NCBI RefSeq assembly: GCF_009696315.1
Contig: NZ_VUMG01000003.1
Coordinates: 496,001 to 560,000 of the forward strand
Reading direction: 5' to 3'
From: Cutibacterium porci
Lineage (GTDB): Bacteria > Actinomycetota > Actinomycetes > Propionibacteriales > Propionibacteriaceae
Length of the DNA: 64,000 nt
Shown here: piece after piece, positions 53,996 to 63,620 of the stretch
Layout: every line of letters begins with the position of its first letter
Position numbering within the stretch: the first letter of the stretch is position 1
Notes under the pieces: model-generated
Databases searched by the model: none
Told to the model about the DNA's origin: nothing
The model's input: only the letters and a program-made list of their open reading frames with translations
Position numbers and translations under genes: made by a program

Positions 53996-55816
53996 CTAAC
54001 GACGCGCCACCTTACGCAGTATGGGCCTCAGTAGGTCGATAACCTCGTCAATGTGCAGCACCGCCGCCATCGCGAGAAATAGCGCAATGAACAGCACCCC
54101 GCCGACACAGGTTCCACCGGCGTGCCCAACCCACGTCCCGTGTCCCGCAGCGTCAATTCCGTGGGCGACGACATAGGTCGGAATCGCAGCGACGATCGAA
54201 GCCGCAGCGAGTTTCATCCACAGCTGGTTGACCTCAGCCATGCCAATACCACCGAGCTGCCGGGACGCCACCGCGAGCCAGGCCGCCGCCCCAACGAGAC
54301 TGGCGAGGGTCTGGGCTGCCGCCACAACAAGAAGTGCGTACTGAGGTGGAAAGGCAAACATCGTCACCAAGATGATGAGCTGGGTGCCTGTGCTAGCCGT
54401 CTGCATGATGAGGTTGAGCTTGCCATCCTCACGAGCGAAGCAATAACGCTGCTGCAAGGTTGTGATGCCGAAGGGCAACAGACCCACACCCATGATCGCC
54501 ACAGCTCCTGCCAGGGACCCAACCTGCCCGGGTTCGAGTGAGAACACCGTCTGCACACCTGGGCGCGCTAGCACAACCATTGCCAAAGAACACGGAATGA
54601 TTGCTAGGGCTGGCATTTCCAACCCCTGCCGCAGTAGCTTCTTCATGGCGGAGTTATTGCCATCAGCATTAGCGCGGCTCATCCGTGGGAAAAGAGCCGT
54701 AAGAATCGACGTCGTAATGAAGCTCTGCGGCAACATGAAGATCAGGAATGCGTTGTCATAGGCACTAATTGACGACGAGACCTCCGGATGCACCAGACGC
54801 ACGTGAGACAGCATCTTCTTCATGATGATGCCGGCGAGCTGAGCAATTACCAATGCGGTAAACGTCCACACGGTGATACGAGCAGCTGCCCCTAACCCAT
54901 AGCCGCGGATCCCCCAGCGAGGACGCCATCGGAACCCGCCACGATACAGAGGAATAATGAGGAACAAGCCCTGCATAACGATGCCCAAGGTCGTCGTCCC
55001 AGCCAATACCCATACCATTTCAGGGGTCCAGGTAGCAGGATCAGGGTGGGCTCCAAACTGCACCAGGAACCACACCAAACCGGCAATCTGAATGATATTT
55101 GCCAGCACGGGGCTCCACATGAAGGACGCAAACTGATTTCGAGCGTTGAGAACCTGGCCGAGGATCGCGTAGAGACCGTAGAAGAATATCTGCGGCATAC
55201 ATATAAATCCGAAAAAGACGGTGAGGTGACGAGTCGCCCCGCTCGACGAGAAATAAAGGTCTAAAAGCCATGGAGAGGCCACTGTCGCCACGATGGTGAC
55301 GATGAGCACAGCCGCGAACGACGCCGTAAGCAATCGATCCACAAATTCTTGGCCACCGTCGGGCTGCTTCATGGCCTTAGTTATTTGCGGAATGAGGATG
55401 GCGTTGAGGACCCCCGCACTGAGCAGAATGAACACCACATTCGGCAGAGTGTTAGCGGCTTGGAAAGCGTCAAGGGCTAGTGACGTGCCAGCCGCGATGA
55501 CGGTAAGCAGGTAGGTACGGACGAACCCCAGAATCCTCGACACCATCGTGCCGGCGGCCATAACGATGCTGGCGCGGCGCAGCGACCCCTCTCCGGTGGC
55601 CGCAGAAGCCGCCGAGACCGCTGGCGAAGTGACCTCAATCCTGGGGATGATCCGGGTGCGATCCTCGTCAGAGTCAGGCCTGGTCAGACCCCGGCGAGAA
55701 ACATTGGCGCCAACAGTGACGGCGTCAATGTCGAGACTGTCGTAGACGTCGATTGGTGGAGCCGCCTCCGGAAGACGAAGGTGGTCGTAAACGTCGTCAC
55801 CATGGGAATCAGGCAT
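53996..55816 (-). CDS. murJ: lipid II flippase MurJ/MviN
   Basis: Integral membrane protein of 606 residues with a 100-residue acidic cytosolic N-terminus and about 14 helices. MATE-like MviN pattern: ASIVMAAGTMVSRILGFVRTYLLTVIAAG, FQAANTLPNVVFILLSAGVLNAILIPQI and PQIFFYGLYAILGQVLNARNQFASFMW. It moves lipid II across the membrane for peptidoglycan synthesis. ATG 55816 lies 7 bases behind lysC with TGAGG upstream, so the two are likely co-transcribed. Confidence 0.9.
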   Translation of the reverse strand: MPDSHGDDVYDHLRLPEAAPPIDVYDSLDIDAVTVGANVSRRGLTRPDSDEDRTRIIPRIEVTSPAVSAASAATGEGSLRRASIVMAAGTMVSRILGFVRTYLLTVIAAGTSLALDAFQAANTLPNVVFILLSAGVLNAILIPQITKAMKQPDGGQEFVDRLLTASFAAVLIVTIVATVASPWLLDLYFSSSGATRHLTVFFGFICMPQIFFYGLYAILGQVLNARNQFASFMWSPVLANIIQIAGLVWFLVQFGAHPDPATWTPEMVWVLAGTTTLGIVMQGLFLIIPLYRGGFRWRPRWGIRGYGLGAAARITVWTFTALVIAQLAGIIMKKMLSHVRLVHPEVSSSISAYDNAFLIFMLPQSFITTSILTALFPRMSRANADGNNSAMKKLLRQGLEMPALAIIPCSLAMVVLARPGVQTVFSLEPGQVGSLAGAVAIMGVGLLPFGITTLQQRYCFAREDGKLNLIMQTASTGTQLIILVTMFAFPPQYALLVVAAAQTLASLVGAAAWLAVASRQLGGIGMAEVNQLWMKLAAASIVAAIPTYVVAHGIDAAGHGTWVGHAGGTCVGGVLFIALFLAMAAVLHIDEVIDLLRPILRKVARR

Positions 55817-55823
55817 TGTTGCC

Positions 55824-57098
55824 TCAGCGGCCGGTCCCGGCGTAGACGACGGCTTCGCCCTCAGCGTCGAGCCCGAAGGCGGTATGGGCAACACGAACGG
55901 CGTCGTCGACCTGGTCGGCGTCTACAACCACCGAGATACGGATCTCGGACGTCGAGATCATCTGCAAATTGATGCCAGAGTCGGCCAGGGCGCGGAAAAA
56001 TGTCGACGTAACCCCGGGGTGGGACCTCATCCCGACGCCAACCACCGACACCTTGCCAATTTGGTCGTTGTAGAGGATTTGTTCATAGCCCAACTCGTCT
56101 TTGACAGCGGTTAGGGCGCGGACTGCCGTCGGTCCGTCACTCATCGGCAATGTGAAGGAGAGGTCGGTGCGGCCATTCATGACCCGAGATGCGTTCTGGA
56201 CAATCATGTCGATATTGATGTCAGCCCGAGCGATAATCTCGAAGATCTGAGCGGCGCGCCCCACCGCATCGGGAAGGCCAGCGATGGTGATTTTGGCTTC
56301 CGAGCGGTCGTGGGCCACACCCGAGATGATGGCCTCTTCCATGTGTGATCCCTTCGTGATGTCGGCAGGGTCCATGACCCAGGTGCCAGGTTTGTCAGAG
56401 AACGAGGAACGCACGTGCACGGGCACGTTCTCGCGGCGAGCGTATTCGACGCAACGCAGATGGAGGATCTTCGCACCGCAGGCGGCCATTTCGAGCATCT
56501 CCTCGTAAGAGATCTTCGGGATGCGTCGGGCACCTTTAACGATGCGTGGATCAGCGGTGAAAACACCGTCAACGTCAGAGTAGATCTCGCAATAATCAGC
56601 CCCCAAGGAGCTGGCCAGGGCAACTGCGGTGGTGTCAGACGCCCCTCGGCCCAGCGTGGTGACGTCCTTTGTTGTCTGGGAGACCCCTTGGAAACCTGCA
56701 ACGATGACGAGATCCCCGGCCTCCAGGGATTTTTCGATCCGCCCAGGGGTGATGTCAATAATGCGTGCATTACCGTGGGCTGCAGTGGTGATGACTCCAG
56801 CCTGGGAGCCGGTGTACGAGCGTGCCGGGATCCCAATATCTGACAGGGCCATCGCGAGTAGGGCAGCAGACTGCCTCTCACCCGTAGTCAGGAGCATGTC
56901 AAGTTCTCGTGGAGCGGGCTGTGGGGAAACCTCTAAAGCGAGGTCCATGAGGTCGTCAGTGGTGTCACCCATTGCTGAGATGACGACGACGATGTCATTG
57001 CCGGCCTGTTTCGTCGCGGCGATGCGGCGCGCCACACGCTTAATCGATGCGGCATCAGCCACTGAGGACCCACCAAATTTCTGGACGACTCGCGTCAT
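55824..57098 (-). CDS. lysC: aspartokinase, alpha and internal beta subunits
   Basis: First enzyme of the aspartate pathway (Lys, Thr, Met, diaminopimelate). Kinase domain with [35 protein letters not shown] and [15 protein letters not shown]; two ACT domains (about 265-415) for feedback control. Length 424. ATG 57098 has AGGAGGG. A second in-frame start, ATG 56342 preceded by AAGGGA, would give a 172-residue ACT-only beta subunit as in Corynebacterium glutamicum. murJ follows 7 bases later. Confidence 0.95.
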   Translation of the reverse strand: MTRVVQKFGGSSVADAASIKRVARRIAATKQAGNDIVVVISAMGDTTDDLMDLALEVSPQPAPRELDMLLTTGERQSAALLAMALSDIGIPARSYTGSQAGVITTAAHGNARIIDITPGRIEKSLEAGDLVIVAGFQGVSQTTKDVTTLGRGASDTTAVALASSLGADYCEIYSDVDGVFTADPRIVKGARRIPKISYEEMLEMAACGAKILHLRCVEYARRENVPVHVRSSFSDKPGTWVMDPADITKGSHMEEAIISGVAHDRSEAKITIAGLPDAVGRAAQIFEIIARADINIDMIVQNASRVMNGRTDLSFTLPMSDGPTAVRALTAVKDELGYEQILYNDQIGKVSVVGVGMRSHPGVTSTFFRALADSGINLQMISTSEIRISVVVDADQVDDAVRVAHTAFGLDAEGEAVVYAGTGR

Positions 57099-57285
57099 CA
57101 ACCCTCCTGCCAGGTTCGGACACCAAAGTCTAACCGGCGTCAGTATGGCCTCTCCGCCATGGCGATGACGGGAGCGCGCAGTGTCTTGCGTGACGCCGTG
57201 ACGCACATATGGCCATCAGGCGCGATTGCCACGATAGTAGGAACAAGGGGTAAACCCGTGGACGACGTGCCCGCGATCCTGGGGT

Positions 57286-59820
57286 ATGTCTGAACCCTCA
57301 CGTATTCTGAATGCCATGCGCTCAGACAGGCACGGCAAGCTCTACCCCTTAGCCATGTTCGGAATCGTCAGCATCCTGGCCGGACTGATCATGGCCGGAT
57401 TCATCGTGCCCGTCGCGGCTCTGGTCGGCGGAACTACCAAGACCATCGCTACCAGCATGGATGATCTGCCTGCCGAGCTCATCAGCACCCCGCAGGCTCA
57501 AAAGTCTCACATCCTCATGGCCGATGGCTCAGTACTAGCCACTTTCTATGACGAGAACCGGGAATACGTCCCGTTGTCGAAGATCTCCAAGCAGATGCAA
57601 ACCGCCCAGGTCGCCATCGAGGACAACCGGTTCTACTCCCATGGCGCAATCGACCTGAAAGGCACCGCACGCGCACTGGTAACGAACGTCAGCGGATCAG
57701 CACGGCAGGGCGGTTCCACCCTCACCCAGCAATACGTCAAGCAGATTCGCATCGAGGCTGCGGTAGCTGCGGGCAATGAGGAGGGCGTACAGGCCGCCCA
57801 GGAGCCAACGATCACCCGAAAGTTGCAGGAGTTGCGCTATGCGGTGGCGATCGAGAAGAGGCTCTCCAAGCAGCAAGTCCTGGAGCGCTACCTCAACATT
57901 GCCTACTTCGGTGACGGCGCATACGGCGTCGAGGCCGCAGCGCGACACTACTTCGGGACGACGGCCGCCAAACTTGACCTTGCCCAGTCAGCGATGCTGG
58001 CTGGCATCGTACAAAATCCAGTGGCTTACGACCCGGTGAACCACCCCGAGGCCGCCATGAACCGCCGCAATATCGTGCTAGCGCGTATGGCTCAGCTCAA
58101 CGTCATTACCACTGACCAGGCACGGAAGGCCGAGGCGGTCGTCTTCGACAAGTCGAAGGTTTTCTATCCGAAGAACGGCTGCATTTCATCGAAGTACCCG
58201 TTTATCTGTGATTACGCATATCGCAGCTTGTTGCAGATGCCGAGTCTGGGTAAGAACCCAGAGGAACGAGCGAAATTGGTCAAGCGCGGTGGGTTGACGA
58301 TCCAGACGAATATCGACCCAAAAACTCAGGACGCCGCCCAGAAGGCTGTCTCCGACGTTGTCGGACCCAGGGACCCTGTTCTTGCTGGAACGGCCATTAT
58401 TCAGCCGGGGACCGGTCTGATTATGGCGATGGCGCAATCTCGCCCCGTCATGGGGCAAAAGTCCGGGCAGACCTATTACAACTACATGGCACCCAGTTCG
58501 ATGGGCGGGGCCACCGGTTTCCAGGCCGGATCGACCTTTAAAGCCTTTACCATCGCTGCCGCCCTTGCCAAGGGCATACCCATGAGTAAGCACTACACTG
58601 CGTCTTCCCCCATGGACTTCACCGGTGAAAAATTCACCAACTGTACGGGCAGCTTTAAGTCGGGGCCATTCCGAGTGCGCAACTCGACCGGACACTCATG
58701 GGACATCGGATTGCGCGAAGCGGCTGCATGGTCTGTCAACACCTACTTTGTCCAGCTAGAGCAGGACGTCGGCATGTGTGACGTCACCAAGATGGCTCAG
58801 AATACTGGCGTCAAGCTCTCCAGCGATAAGGATATCGTCAAGAGTTTCCAGAACGTGCCGTCGTTCACTCTCGGTACCGCCTACGTGTCCCCGATGTCTA
58901 TGGCTTCGGCCTACGCAACCTTTGCTTCACGCGGCATCCAGTGCGACCCGATCATCCTCAAGTCGGTCAAGAATCGCAATGGTTCACCGATCAAGGTTCC
59001 GACCGGCAACTGCAAGCGAGTCATGCCTCAGTGGGTTGCTGACGGAGTCAATTCGGTGCTCTCGGGCGTCATGGATGCCACAGGTGCGGCGGCAAGGATT
59101 CCGGGTGGTTATCCGCAGGCTGGCAAGACCGGTACCACCGACGCCCATGAGGCTGCTTGGTTCAACGGATACACCCCCCAAGCTGCCGGTGTAGCGATGA
59201 TCGCTGCGGACAGCGGCAACTCCTACTTCCGTGGCGATAGCTCCCGCTCCATCAAGGGCATTGAGACCACTCCAGGTGTCCGTCTCAACGGTTCTGGTGG
59301 CAGTGACGCCGGCAAGATCTACCGCGCAGCAATGGTCGCTGTCCTCCAGGACAAGCCCAGGACAGACTTTGCGTCTCCCACTGACGAGGTGCGCTACGGC
59401 AAGCTTATGCCGATTCCAAATACTGACGGAATGACGTATTCCCAGGCCAGGGATGCCCTCCGCAAGGCGGGATTCCGCACTAATGTGTGGCGTGTCTGGG
59501 ACGACACGGAGCCCGGTACCTACCTTGGCACTGATCCCGAGGGGTCGGCCCGCTCTGGAGTCACCGTGGCCCTCAAGGTATCGAAGGGACCGAAGCCAGA
59601 GCCTCAACCGACGTTCGCCCCGCCGCAGCAGAATCAACCAGACAACCCTGGAAATGACCAACCCGGCGGCCAGCAGAATCCACCCAATAATCAACCCCAG
59701 CCCGGCAACAACAATGGAAATTCCGGGAATGGCAATGCCCGAGGAAATAACGGCGGAAATAATGGGGGTAACAACGGTGGTGGCCAACAAAACCCACCTG
59801 GAGCGACGAAGCCTCGCTGA
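57286..59820 (+). CDS. class A penicillin-binding protein with PASTA domain
   Basis: Bifunctional peptidoglycan synthase of 844 residues. TM at about 28-52; glycosyltransferase domain with AIEDNRFYSHGAID, GGSTLTQQYVKQ and YLNIAYFGDGAYGVEAAA; transpeptidase with GSTFKAFT (SxxK), SVNTYF (SxN) and GKTGTTDAHEAAWF (KTG). A single PASTA-like unit (about 715-765) and a low-complexity Pro/Gln/Asn/Gly tail (about 765-844) follow. ATG 57286 or 57316 could be the start. The stop is one base from the metallophosphoesterase start. Confidence 0.92.
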   Translation: MSEPSRILNAMRSDRHGKLYPLAMFGIVSILAGLIMAGFIVPVAALVGGTTKTIATSMDDLPAELISTPQAQKSHILMADGSVLATFYDENREYVPLSKISKQMQTAQVAIEDNRFYSHGAIDLKGTARALVTNVSGSARQGGSTLTQQYVKQIRIEAAVAAGNEEGVQAAQEPTITRKLQELRYAVAIEKRLSKQQVLERYLNIAYFGDGAYGVEAAARHYFGTTAAKLDLAQSAMLAGIVQNPVAYDPVNHPEAAMNRRNIVLARMAQLNVITTDQARKAEAVVFDKSKVFYPKNGCISSKYPFICDYAYRSLLQMPSLGKNPEERAKLVKRGGLTIQTNIDPKTQDAAQKAVSDVVGPRDPVLAGTAIIQPGTGLIMAMAQSRPVMGQKSGQTYYNYMAPSSMGGATGFQAGSTFKAFTIAAALAKGIPMSKHYTASSPMDFTGEKFTNCTGSFKSGPFRVRNSTGHSWDIGLREAAAWSVNTYFVQLEQDVGMCDVTKMAQNTGVKLSSDKDIVKSFQNVPSFTLGTAYVSPMSMASAYATFASRGIQCDPIILKSVKNRNGSPIKVPTGNCKRVMPQWVADGVNSVLSGVMDATGAAARIPGGYPQAGKTGTTDAHEAAWFNGYTPQAAGVAMIAADSGNSYFRGDSSRSIKGIETTPGVRLNGSGGSDAGKIYRAAMVAVLQDKPRTDFASPTDEVRYGKLMPIPNTDGMTYSQARDALRKAGFRTNVWRVWDDTEPGTYLGTDPEGSARSGVTVALKVSKGPKPEPQPTFAPPQQNQPDNPGNDQPGGQQNPPNNQPQPGNNNGNSGNGNARGNNGGNNGGNNGGGQQNPPGATKPR

Positions 59821-59821
59821 C

Positions 59822-60739
59822 ATGAGAACCACCATGAAACCAGCGCTCGTAGCAGCGGCTAGCGTTATCGGGATCGGCGCATCTGGTCTAGCCTACGGAG
59901 CTATCGAGGCGCGTCGGTTCGTCGTCCGTCGCGTCGAGGTGCCCATACTCACTCCCGGGAGTGCACCGCTACGCATACTTCATATGTCTGATGTGCATCT
60001 GTTAGTGCGCCAGAACGCTAAGCGGAAGTTCATCCGAGAACTCGCCGCCCTTGAACCTGACCTCGTCATTAATTCCGGCGACAACTTTTGTTCAGCCGAG
60101 GCACTCCAGCCACTCCTCGACGACATGTCGGGGCTGTTGACACGGCCTGGGGCCTTTGTGTTTGGGTCCAACGACTACCTGGTACCGAAGTTTAAGAATC
60201 CGTTGTCGTACCTTGTGCGGGGACGATCTCATCTGACCGACGAGGCGGTGCCGGAGCTTCCCCACGAGGAGCTTCGCCAGGCTTTCACCACTGCAGGATG
60301 GCTCGACCTCAACGACAATTCGGGGACGCTTGAGGTGGCCGGTCATCGATTGGCCTTCCGCGGAACTGACGACGCCCACCACAACCGCGACCACTACGAA
60401 AAAGTGGCTGGCCCAGCCGACAGTGATGCCGACCTCAATATCGGCGTCACCCATGCCCCCTATCTCAAGATCCTCGACGCCATGGTGAGCGACGACATGG
60501 ACATCGTGTTCGCGGGTCATACTCACGGCGGGCAGGTGTGTTTGCCCTTCACAGGGGCGATCATCACCAACTGCGATTTGGACACCGACCGTGTTAAGGG
60601 GCTTTCGAAGCACACCTGCGATGGGCGCACCGCATGGTTGCATGTTTCAGCCGGGATAGGGTGCTCCCCCTTTGCTCCGTATCGCACCTTCTGCCGCCCA
60701 GAAGCGACCCTGCTTACCCTCATGCCCCGGCCCCGATGA
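59822..60739 (+). CDS. metallophosphoesterase, YkuE/YaeI-like
   Basis: Calcineurin-like phosphoesterase of 305 residues. N-terminal hydrophobic segment (about 5-27) then the metal motifs HMSDVHL, NSGDNF, GSND (in place of GNHD), VTHAPY and FAGHTHGGQ. ATG 59822 follows the PBP stop by one base, so it is translated with the PBP. This pairing with a class A PBP is common in actinobacteria and suggests an envelope role. The substrate is unknown. Confidence 0.85.
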   Translation: MRTTMKPALVAAASVIGIGASGLAYGAIEARRFVVRRVEVPILTPGSAPLRILHMSDVHLLVRQNAKRKFIRELAALEPDLVINSGDNFCSAEALQPLLDDMSGLLTRPGAFVFGSNDYLVPKFKNPLSYLVRGRSHLTDEAVPELPHEELRQAFTTAGWLDLNDNSGTLEVAGHRLAFRGTDDAHHNRDHYEKVAGPADSDADLNIGVTHAPYLKILDAMVSDDMDIVFAGHTHGGQVCLPFTGAIITNCDLDTDRVKGLSKHTCDGRTAWLHVSAGIGCSPFAPYRTFCRPEATLLTLMPRPR

Positions 60740-60816
60740 AGGTCGGCTTGGCGGTTTCGGCCAAGCTGGGTTAAAGTATTCGTCGGCCTTCCCCATGGGG
60801 AGTATGACCGTGGTCG

Positions 60817-60893
<77 letters not shown>

Positions 60894-61052
60894 TCTGATG
60901 CGCCAGGTGATGGTTTTCATCGCCACATGTCATGCGCTTTTCCGTCTGTTGCGGTGCGGCACCAGGATCGAGCCTGTGGAAACCGAGTCGCGGAATACGT
61001 CGGCCTGGGGGCTTGTTGTATTCACCGAACGCAACAAGAAGGAGGAACCACT

Positions 61053-61589
61053 ATGGCACGCGCTCTCATCGCCGTCACCGACTTTGGAGTTGAGGAGGCC
61101 GAGCTCGTCGATCCTCTCAACGCTCTCAAGACAGCCGGCATCGACGTGACCGTCGCTTCCAATAGCGGCGAGTCCATTCAGACCGTCACCGGCGACAAAA
61201 ACTGGGCATCCACGGTGAGCGCCGATTCCAAGCTCGCCGACGCCAATGCTTCCGATTACGACCTGCTCGTCATTCCCGGCGGCACCGTTAATGCAGATAC
61301 TTTGCGTATTGACGACGATGCACGCCGCCTCGTCAAGGAGTTCGCAGCCGCTGGCAAGCCGATTGGGGCTATCTGTCACGGCCCCTGGGTGCTCATTGAC
61401 GCCGGCGTCGCCAAGGGCAAGACGTTGACGTCTTACATCTCCATTCGCCCCGACCTTGAAAATGCTGGAGCGACCTGGGTGGATAAGGAGCTCTTCCGCT
61501 GCCCTGGCAACGGCTGGGTACTGCTCACCTCGCGCAACCCCGACGATCTACCCGTCTTCACGAAGGCCCTCGTCGACGAAATTTCCTGA
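61053..61589 (+). CDS. DJ-1/PfpI family protein
   Basis: Cytosolic protein of 178 residues with the nucleophile elbow AICHGP (Cys) and the early Glu in FGVEEAELVDPL, typical of PfpI/YhbO. Members act as glyoxalases, deglycases or chaperones rather than true proteases. AAGGAGG precedes the ATG. Other marks: VIPGGTVNADTLR and WVDKELFRCPGNGWVLLTSRNPDDLP. A strong terminator follows. Confidence 0.9.
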   Translation: MARALIAVTDFGVEEAELVDPLNALKTAGIDVTVASNSGESIQTVTGDKNWASTVSADSKLADANASDYDLLVIPGGTVNADTLRIDDDARRLVKEFAAAGKPIGAICHGPWVLIDAGVAKGKTLTSYISIRPDLENAGATWVDKELFRCPGNGWVLLTSRNPDDLPVFTKALVDEIS

Positions 61590-61605
61590 TTCACGAGGGC
61601 TTAAT

Positions 61606-61636
61606 GGGGCTCACGCCTGCGGGCGTGGGCCCCTTT
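61606..61636 (+). terminator. intrinsic terminator after pfpI-like gene
   Basis: GGGGCTCACGCC (61606-61617), loop, GGCGTGGGCCCC (61622-61633) and TTT. One G-T wobble in an otherwise perfect 12-base stem, 16 bases behind the stop. Confidence 0.8.
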
Positions 61637-61885
61637 CGCACACCTCGCGACACGACGACTTGTCCGGCTAGCCGTCCTCAAAGCCTGCAATGACGCGGCG
61701 TTCTGCCCCAGATATCTTCACATCGTGAGATTGATGTCCACTTAAGCGGAATGACTTTACACATGTTTCAAATTGGTCACGATATGGTCTCAGCCCTTCG
61801 AAACAGCTGACGAATACTGCCCCATGGTGGCATGGTGTCCCGAAACCGTCGGTTCGATGCCGACGTGAGGCAAAAAGGAGACACC

Positions 61886-63553
61886 ATGCGTCGAATGAGG
61901 CCACTCATTGCGCTGTCCCTCGCAGGCTTGATGGCATTGTCAGCCTGCGGCGAGGACGTCGCAGCCAAGGACGACACGGCTTCCGGGGCGTCGGCCACTG
62001 GCGGTAGCAATAACAGTGCCCCGGCCAAGGACGGTGGATCGATCACCGTTCGCGGCTGCACCCCACAGAACCCGCTTATTCCGTCCAACACCAACGAGAC
62101 ATGCGGCGGAAATATCCTCGACGCCGTCACTGCTCGTCTCATCCACTACAACTCCGACACCGCCAAGCCAGAGCTGGACATCGCCGAGTCCATCGAGACG
62201 AAGGACAACCAGACCTTCACCGTCAAGATCAAGCCGGGATACAAGTTCTCCGATGGCAGCGAAGTCACGGCTAAGAACTTCGTCGACGGCTGGAACTGGG
62301 CCGCCTACGGCCCCAATGCTCAGCAGTCCGCCTATTTCTTCGAGCCGATCGAGGGTTACGCCGACGAGCAGTGTAGTGACGAAACGTGCAAGACCAAGCC
62401 CAAGGCCAACACCATGAGCGGTCTCAAGGTCGTCGACGACCACACCTTCACCATCAAGACCACTGAGAAAGTCTCTAACCTCGAGATGCGTCTGGGCTAT
62501 ACCGCCTTTGCCCCGCTGCCGGACGCCTTCCTCAAGGATCCGACTAACAAGAAGTGGGAAAAGATGCCGATCGGCGCCGGGCCATACAAGGTCACAGACA
62601 ACACCGCCACAGCGATTACTGTCTCCAAGAACGAGAACTACGCCGGGTCATACAAGGGCCACGTCGACAAGGTCACTTTCAAGATCTACAACGACGCTAG
62701 CCCGGCCTACAACGACACCGTCGCCAATAACCTCGACATCAACGACCTCATCCCGACCGATCAGCTCACCAATGATCAGTGGAAGAACGACCTCTCTGGC
62801 CGCTGGGGCATCCGTCAGGCGGGTATCAACCAGACGCTGACCTACTCCAGCAAGGACAAGCAGCTTGCCGGTAACAAGGACCTCATTCAGGCCCTCGGCA
62901 TGGACATCGACCGAGCGACGATTACGAAGCAAATCTTCGCCGGCTCCCGGACCCCTGCTGACGGCTGGGTCTCCCCCGTCGTCGACGGGTACAAGAAGGG
63001 CCAGTGCGGCGAGATGTGCACGTACGACAAGGACAAGGCCGTCGAGCTGTACAAGAAGTCGGGCGGCTACAACGGCACCCTGACAATTGCGGTTAACGGT
63101 GATGGTGACCACAAGGCATGGTCGCAGGCCATTTGCAACGGCTGGAAGAACGACCTTGGCCTCAAGTGCCAGCTCAAGGTCACTCCGGATTTCAAAACGC
63201 TGCGCGACATGGTCAACAAGCGTCAGCTCCAAGGCTTCTTCCGCACCGGATGGCAGATGGACTACCCGTCCATTGAGAACTTCCTGACCCCGCTGTACGC
63301 CACCGGCGCCTCGAGCAACGACAACGACTACTCGAATAAAGCTTTTGACGCCAAGCTGAAGGACGCCGCAGCGGCCACCGATGCCGCACAGGCGAACGAG
63401 CTGTACCAAGAGGCTGAAAAAATGCTGGCGGACAATCCACCCAACATCCCGCTGTGGACGACGTCGAGCCCCTTCGCGTGGTCAGACAAGGTCGCCAATG
63501 TCAAGCTCACTCCATTCGGCACGATTGACCTCCAGTCGGTCAGCGTGAAGTAA
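61886..63553 (+). CDS. oligopeptide ABC transporter substrate-binding lipoprotein (SBP family 5)
   Basis: Extracytoplasmic binding protein of 555 residues anchored by a lipobox LSAC (Cys21). The family 5 core runs from SIETKDNQTFTVKIKPGYKFSDGSEVTAKNFVDGW to GFFRTGWQMDYPSIENFLTPLY and the C-terminal ANELYQEAEKMLADNPPNIPLW. It captures peptides for the permease that follows. AAAGGAG stands before ATG 61886. A 15-base hairpin separates it from the permease gene. Confidence 0.92.
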   Translation: MRRMRPLIALSLAGLMALSACGEDVAAKDDTASGASATGGSNNSAPAKDGGSITVRGCTPQNPLIPSNTNETCGGNILDAVTARLIHYNSDTAKPELDIAESIETKDNQTFTVKIKPGYKFSDGSEVTAKNFVDGWNWAAYGPNAQQSAYFFEPIEGYADEQCSDETCKTKPKANTMSGLKVVDDHTFTIKTTEKVSNLEMRLGYTAFAPLPDAFLKDPTNKKWEKMPIGAGPYKVTDNTATAITVSKNENYAGSYKGHVDKVTFKIYNDASPAYNDTVANNLDINDLIPTDQLTNDQWKNDLSGRWGIRQAGINQTLTYSSKDKQLAGNKDLIQALGMDIDRATITKQIFAGSRTPADGWVSPVVDGYKKGQCGEMCTYDKDKAVELYKKSGGYNGTLTIAVNGDGDHKAWSQAICNGWKNDLGLKCQLKVTPDFKTLRDMVNKRQLQGFFRTGWQMDYPSIENFLTPLYATGASSNDNDYSNKAFDAKLKDAAAATDAAQANELYQEAEKMLADNPPNIPLWTTSSPFAWSDKVANVKLTPFGTIDLQSVSVK

Positions 63554-63571
63554 TTCACCCTGAGAACGCAC

Positions 63572-63604
63572 CCGTCGGTCCACCGAGCCTCGGTGGACCG
63601 ACGG
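63572..63604 (+). terminator. hairpin between binding-protein and permease genes
   Basis: CCGTCGGTCCACCGA (63572-63586), loop GCC and the exact reverse complement (63590-63604). No T-run, 18 bases behind the binding-protein stop and 16 bases before the permease ATG. It probably protects or attenuates the transcript so that more binding protein than permease is made. Confidence 0.6.
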
Positions 63605-63620
63605 TGTCGTGAGGAACACC

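Noticed and set aside
62648-63409. 254-codon leftward frame inside the oligopeptide-binding-protein gene
   Set aside because: Long only because of GC bias in the opposite gene; sequence is Val/Leu/Arg repeats typical of antisense frames.
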